Assembly (NCBI RefSeq): GCF_001625325.1
Contig: NZ_JRQQ01000006.1
Span: 275,754 to 339,753 of the forward strand
Direction of reading: 5' to 3'
Source: Croceicoccus estronivorus
GTDB taxonomy: Bacteria; Pseudomonadota; Alphaproteobacteria; Sphingomonadales; Sphingomonadaceae
Length of the DNA stretch: 64,000 bases
Shown: positions 60,590 to 64,000 of the stretch, piece after piece
Position numbering within the stretch: position 1 is the first letter of the stretch
How the letters are laid out: each line of letters starts with the position of its first letter
Notes under the pieces: model-generated
What the model saw: the letters and a program-made list of their open reading frames with translations, nothing else
What the model was told of the DNA's origin: nothing
Databases searched by the model: none
Program-made: the position numbers and the translations under genes

Positions 60590-61803
60590 CGTGCGCCTCC
60601 AACGGGCTCCAATACGAGGTCGCGGGTCAGGACCACGCGCAACGGATGCCCCGGCCGGATGGTGAACGTCGGCTGCACGTTCAATTGCCGCCGCACGATC
60701 TGCTGGCCGGTCTGGTTGATGGTGTCCTGCGAACCGCGGCGCAGCGCGCGGGTCAGGTCGTCCTCGCTGTCCGCGCCGAGCTCGGCGCCGACGCCGAGCA
60801 GCGTCGAGACAGCCGCCGCCTTGAGCAGGTTGCCCCAATGCTGGTTCACGCGGTCCTGCAAGCCGGTATATCCGGCCGCGTCGGCGCCGGGCTGGCGTTC
60901 GAGGATGATAGAGCGGCCGTCCGGCATGATGAGCCGATCCCAGGCAAGCAGCACGCGGGTCTGTCCCGCGGCGATCTCGCTGTCATACTCGCCGACCAGC
61001 CGCGCTCCTTGCGGGATGAGCAGGATGCGCCCCGTAGGGCTGTCGTAGACATTGGCCGTCACCTGGGCGGTGATCTGCCCCGGAAGGTCGGAGCGGATAC
61101 CAGTGATGAGCGCTGCGGGAATGATGCTGCCGGCCTGCACGATGTTGGGCGAGGCCGGCGCGGTCAGGCGCTCGACGCTTACCGTGCGCCGGCTGGACGC
61201 CTGGGCCATGAAGGCGCGTTTGGCGGCCTGGTCGCTCTGTGCGACATCGGCCGTCTGCGGAGCGGCAGCGTCGGGCGTTGCGACTGCGAGGTTCGGCAGC
61301 GGAGGCATCGCAGCGGCCCCGACGCTGCTGCCGCCGAGGAATACGCCGCTCATGCGCGCCGCGTCACGCTCCTGCTGAGCACGCTGGCGGGCGGCTTCCT
61401 CGACCTGGGCGCGCGGATCGGGCTGTCCGCCCACCGGCGGGACCGGGACATTCTCGCCGCGCTGCTGGGCCGAGACGATCGGGCCGCCGAGGTCGCCGGG
61501 AAGTGGCGGGCCGAGTTTCGGCGCCTGGCTGTAGTCGCGCGGTCCCGATGTGATGGTCTCGGACGTGGTGCGGCTCTCGGTGCTGTAGAGTTCCTTCGCC
61601 TCCTTCTCGCCTGCCGGCTTGAGCGCGTAGATCAGCGAGCCGCCGATTCCGAGGCCGCCGACGACGCCCATGAGGGCGAGCGCCTTGCGTGAGAGACGCA
61701 TGACGCGCGGTGGATCGCCGCGAAGCTGGAAAGCCCCCGAATCGGGGCGCGGCGCTTGCGGTGCGGCCGCCTCGGGCGGGGAATTGTCGGCCGGATCGGT
61801 CAC
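60586..61803 (-). CDS. trbI: conjugal transfer protein TrbI (VirB10 family)
   Basis: A 405-residue VirB10-like protein. A cytoplasmic N-terminus is followed by a membrane segment (ALALMGVVGGLGIGGSLIYAL), a Pro-rich periplasmic stretch, and the conserved C-terminal barrel (IVQAGSIIPAALITGIRSDLPGQITAQVTANVYDSPTGRILLIPQGARLVGEYDS ... RLIMPDGRSIILE). It spans both membranes in the type IV secretion core complex. The GTG start overlaps the trbG stop (GTGA). Confidence 0.95.
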   Translation of the reverse strand: MTDPADNSPPEAAAPQAPRPDSGAFQLRGDPPRVMRLSRKALALMGVVGGLGIGGSLIYALKPAGEKEAKELYSTESRTTSETITSGPRDYSQAPKLGPPLPGDLGGPIVSAQQRGENVPVPPVGGQPDPRAQVEEAARQRAQQERDAARMSGVFLGGSSVGAAAMPPLPNLAVATPDAAAPQTADVAQSDQAAKRAFMAQASSRRTVSVERLTAPASPNIVQAGSIIPAALITGIRSDLPGQITAQVTANVYDSPTGRILLIPQGARLVGEYDSEIAAGQTRVLLAWDRLIMPDGRSIILERQPGADAAGYTGLQDRVNQHWGNLLKAAAVSTLLGVGAELGADSEDDLTRALRRGSQDTINQTGQQIVRRQLNVQPTFTIRPGHPLRVVLTRDLVLEPVGGAR

Positions 61804-62810
61804 GGCCGCCCCCTGCGCCCGTCGTCACGCACGATGCGGACGCGCTGCTCGCTGCGCCGGTCGCCCAGGCGCAGCTCGGCGGCGGCGAACAGCCGGTCCA
61901 CCACCATGTAGCGGCCCTGCACGCGGTAATTGACCAGCTCGGCGTCGCCGGCCGCGCCGGTCACGAACAGCGGCGGCATCTCGCCCTGCGAGATCCCGGC
62001 CGGAAACTCGATGAACACCTGGGCGGAATCGTCGAAGGCGCGAACCGGCTTCCACGGCACGCGGTCGCCCTCGATCCGGTAGCGGAAATTGAGCGCCGCG
62101 AGGTCGATGCCGGTAGCGACGGGGGCCGAGGCGGCAGCGGCGGCGTTGGCGCTGCGCAGGGCGATGAGCTGGTCGTGCGGGTAGGTCCAGGAGACCGACG
62201 CCATATAGGTCGAAGCCGTCGCGCGCAGCTCGATGTGATAGGTGCGCCGGTCGGTGTTGATGACCAGATTCGTGCCGATGTCGGGCCGGGTCGGCTTCAC
62301 GAGGATATGCACGCGCGCGGCGGGGCCGCTGCCGCTCACAGTGTCGCCGATGATCCAGCGCACGGTATCGCCCGCCGCCACCGGCCCTGGCCCCACAAGC
62401 TGCTCGCCTTCCTGCAAGGCGATGTCCGTCACCTGACCGGGCGCGGTATAGACCTGATAGAGCGCGCCATCGGTCCAGGGATATTGCTGGATGGCGTTCA
62501 GGAACCCATCGCGCACCGGCTGCACGCGAGCGGCGGCATTGGCGGCGACGACCCGGCGACGCGGATCAGCAGGCTCGGGCGAGGATGCCGTCTCCCCGAT
62601 CGGCTTCAACTGGCCGGAGAGCGGCAACGGCTCGGGGATCGTCACTACCGCGACGGCACGCGGCGGTTCCGCAGCCGGCGTCGCCGCGATCTCGGCTGGC
62701 GGATCGTCGTATGTGATGTCAGGCGGCTTCGCCGATGTGGTGGCGCAGCCGGCGAGCGCGGTTGCCGAAACAAGCAGGACCGCCGAAGCGGAGCGACGGA
62801 AAGAGGTCAT
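61800..62810 (-). CDS. trbG: conjugal transfer protein TrbG (VirB9 family)
   Basis: A 336-residue lipoprotein-type VirB9 homologue. The signal sequence ends in a lipobox LAGC with Cys22. The N-terminal half has the YQVYTAPGQVTDIALQEGE strand set, and the C-terminal half has FRYRIEGDRVPWKPVRAFDDSAQVFIEFP and VNYRVQGRYMVVDRLFAAAELRLG, the TrbI-contacting domain. It forms the outer-membrane part of the mating-pair core. It is coupled to trbF (ATGA) and to trbI. Confidence 0.95.
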   Translation of the reverse strand: MTSFRRSASAVLLVSATALAGCATTSAKPPDITYDDPPAEIAATPAAEPPRAVAVVTIPEPLPLSGQLKPIGETASSPEPADPRRRVVAANAAARVQPVRDGFLNAIQQYPWTDGALYQVYTAPGQVTDIALQEGEQLVGPGPVAAGDTVRWIIGDTVSGSGPAARVHILVKPTRPDIGTNLVINTDRRTYHIELRATASTYMASVSWTYPHDQLIALRSANAAAAASAPVATGIDLAALNFRYRIEGDRVPWKPVRAFDDSAQVFIEFPAGISQGEMPPLFVTGAAGDAELVNYRVQGRYMVVDRLFAAAELRLGDRRSEQRVRIVRDDGRRGRP

Positions 62811-63490
62811 TGCGACAGCTCCTTTGACCAGTTGAGGGCGTTGACGAATACGCCGAGCGGGTTCTTGCGCAGCGCGTCTGGCGTGCGCGGCGGCTGCACG
62901 ACGATGGTGAGGATTGCCGACCAGCGTTCGGTGGCGGCCAGATTACCGTCCTGATAGCGCCGCTCGGTCCAGGCGACGCGGAAGCTGTCGGGAGAGGCGC
63001 GGATCACGCTCGACACGTCCACGGCAACCTGCACCCGGCCGACATTGGCGAACGGGTCATTGGCGCGCGCATAGTCGTTGAGTGCCATCGCCCCCCGATC
63101 GGTCGTGAAATCATAGGCTCTGAGCCAGTTCTGCCGGACAATGACGGGATCGGCCGGAACACTCCTGACCTGCTCGACGAAGCGGGCGAGATGGAACGCG
63201 ATCTGCGGGTCGGTCGGGCGATAGCCGGTCTCGGCCGGCGCGACTGCCTGAGCCTCGCCGAGTCGATCGACCTGAACGACCCAGGGGACGATATGGCCGC
63301 GCGCGGATTGCCAGACCAGACCGGCGGCAAGCCCGCCCGACAGCGCCAGCGCGCCGAAGAAGGCGAGACGCCAGTTCTTCGCCTGCACACGGGCGGAGCC
63401 GATGCGGTCGTCCCAGACCTGCGCGGCGCGTTGATAGGGTGTCGTGGGCTCGGGAGTCTGGCCGTAGCGGATACTGGGGCGTCGGAACAT
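62807..63490 (-). CDS. trbF: conjugal transfer protein TrbF (VirB8 family)
   Basis: A 227-residue inner-membrane protein. One membrane segment (LAFFGALALSGGLAAGLVWQSA, about 43-64) precedes a periplasmic VirB8-like domain (QIAFHLARFVEQVRSVPADPVIVRQNWLRAYDF ... WSAILTIVVQPPRTPDALRKNPLGVFVNALNWSKEL). It nucleates assembly of the secretion channel. It overlaps the next gene, trbG, by 4 bp and begins 6 bp after trbL ends. Confidence 0.95.
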   Translation of the reverse strand: MFRRPSIRYGQTPEPTTPYQRAAQVWDDRIGSARVQAKNWRLAFFGALALSGGLAAGLVWQSARGHIVPWVVQVDRLGEAQAVAPAETGYRPTDPQIAFHLARFVEQVRSVPADPVIVRQNWLRAYDFTTDRGAMALNDYARANDPFANVGRVQVAVDVSSVIRASPDSFRVAWTERRYQDGNLAATERWSAILTIVVQPPRTPDALRKNPLGVFVNALNWSKELSQ

Positions 63491-63496
63491 GAAAGG

Positions 63497-64000
63497 TCAG
63501 TCCTTCTCTTTGATGTCGGGACCGGCACCGCCGCCGTGGCTGTCACCGGCCTTCATGGTGTGGGCGAGGACGGTCGCGCCGTGGCTGACGGATTGGCGGC
63601 GTTTCATCGCGTCCGCCCATGCGGGCTGGGCGGACGTGCCGGCTGGCGCGGAACCGCCAGCGGTTGCGGCCGCCGGGGCGGCGGATGCGGGTCCGCCGGT
63701 GATCGTGCCGCCGGTGGCGGTGAACCCGGCGCGAGCGCCGGAGCGGAAATTGGCCTTTATTGCCGCGCCACCCTTGGTGGCCTCCTTGCGCAAAGGTGAG
63801 AGGACGGCGCTCGCCGCGCTTCCCGCCGCTGCCTGAGCTACAGCGGCCATGCCACCCGCGACAGCCCCGGCGCCGCTCTTGCCCAGCGAGCCGAGACTGT
63901 AGGCGCTGGCCGCGCCGCCCGCCATTTGAGCACCGCCACGCGCGGCGGCGCCGGTCATCCGGCCGGCCGCGCCGAGGGCGGAACCGGCGGCGCCGACGCC
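63497..64000 (-). CDS. trbL: conjugal transfer protein TrbL, C-terminal part (cut by window edge)
   Basis: The last 167 codons of an Ala/Gly-rich protein that continues past the right edge. The low-complexity tail (ASAVLSPLRKEATKGGAAIKANFRSGARAGFTATGG, then QPAWADAMKRRQSVSHGATVLAHTMKAGDSHGGG) matches the C-terminal region of TrbL, the VirB6-like polytopic channel protein whose membrane segments lie in the missing N-terminal part. Gene order trbL-trbF-trbG-trbI supports the call. Confidence 0.88.
   Translation of the reverse strand, partial: GVGAAGSALGAAGRMTGAAARGGAQMAGGAASAYSLGSLGKSGAGAVAGGMAAVAQAAAGSAASAVLSPLRKEATKGGAAIKANFRSGARAGFTATGGTITGGPASAAPAAATAGGSAPAGTSAQPAWADAMKRRQSVSHGATVLAHTMKAGDSHGGGAGPDIKEKD

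Noticed and set aside
61710..62954. A 414-codon plus-strand frame over trbG
   Set aside because: Antisense to trbG, which has a lipobox and VirB9 domains and is coupled to trbF and trbI.
1..64000. CRISPR array or other long tandem repeat
   Set aside because: I saw no regularly spaced direct repeats of 20 bp or more; the repeated elements found are short dispersed dyads.

Overview
The window looks like a high-GC alphaproteobacterial replicon of the sphingomonad type (Sphingobium, Novosphingobium or Sphingopyxis). That view rests on two TonB-dependent receptors with a DIIVTAQ-like TonB box, stacked SDR/BVMO/SMP-30 gene sets, a meta-cleavage gene set close to dmp/xyl, and a trb conjugation block at the right edge. 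It is almost entirely catabolic and mobile DNA with no housekeeping genes, so it is probably part of a catabolic plasmid or integrative conjugative element. This is inference from gene content.

Left block (0.3-15.1 kb). The genes are TetR, enoyl-CoA hydratase, luciferase-like flavin monooxygenase, SMP-30 lactonase, TetR, flavin reductase and a P450 closely resembling P450cam. They are followed by SDR, enoyl-CoA hydratase, SDR, Baeyer-Villiger monooxygenase, 3-hydroxyacyl-CoA dehydrogenase-like SDR, thiolase and both CoA-transferase subunits. The logic resembles camphor catabolism: hydroxylate, oxidise to a ketone, insert oxygen to give a lactone, open the lactone, then beta-oxidise. The substrate is probably a terpenoid or other alicyclic compound. 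Five copies of CTAAT-N4-ATTAG lie in the intergenic regions between 2.0 and 9.0 kb and suggest a local regulon.

Mobile block (15.1-20.4 kb). It holds overlapping micro-ORFs (one with an in-frame amber codon), a 558-residue reverse transcriptase of the abortive-infection/'unknown group' type, a degenerate tRNA-Gly-like sequence, a tyrosine integrase, a decayed IS110-family transposase and a 23-codon scrap of a 4-oxalocrotonate decarboxylase gene.

Central block (20.4-36.5 kb). A TauD-type dioxygenase, a class II aldolase and an MFS carrier come first. Two related four-gene modules then flank a TonB receptor. Each has an uncharacterised protein A, an APH-fold phosphotransferase, a second enzyme (a second phosphotransferase or an Old Yellow Enzyme) and an uncharacterised protein B.

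Meta-cleavage block (36.6-53.8 kb). The minus strand carries a 2-hydroxychromene-2-carboxylate isomerase-like gene, oxalocrotonate decarboxylase, hydroxyoxovalerate aldolase, acylating acetaldehyde dehydrogenase, oxopentenoate hydratase and semialdehyde dehydrogenase. Divergent from these are GntR, LysR, an esterase, an M19-like protein, a plant-type ferredoxin, catechol 2,3-dioxygenase, a group D flavin monooxygenase, an acyl-CoA synthetase, an FMN reductase and a second TonB receptor. No 4-oxalocrotonate tautomerase was found. A 25-bp ATCGA-N15-TCGAT dyad recurs at five promoters between 21.4 and 51.6 kb.

Right block (53.9-64 kb). A second SMP-30/SDR/TetR/SDR/BVMO set is followed, after an AT-rich boundary, by LysR, a TrbK-like gene and, convergently, trbL (partial), trbF, trbG, trbI and a DUF2274-type gene.
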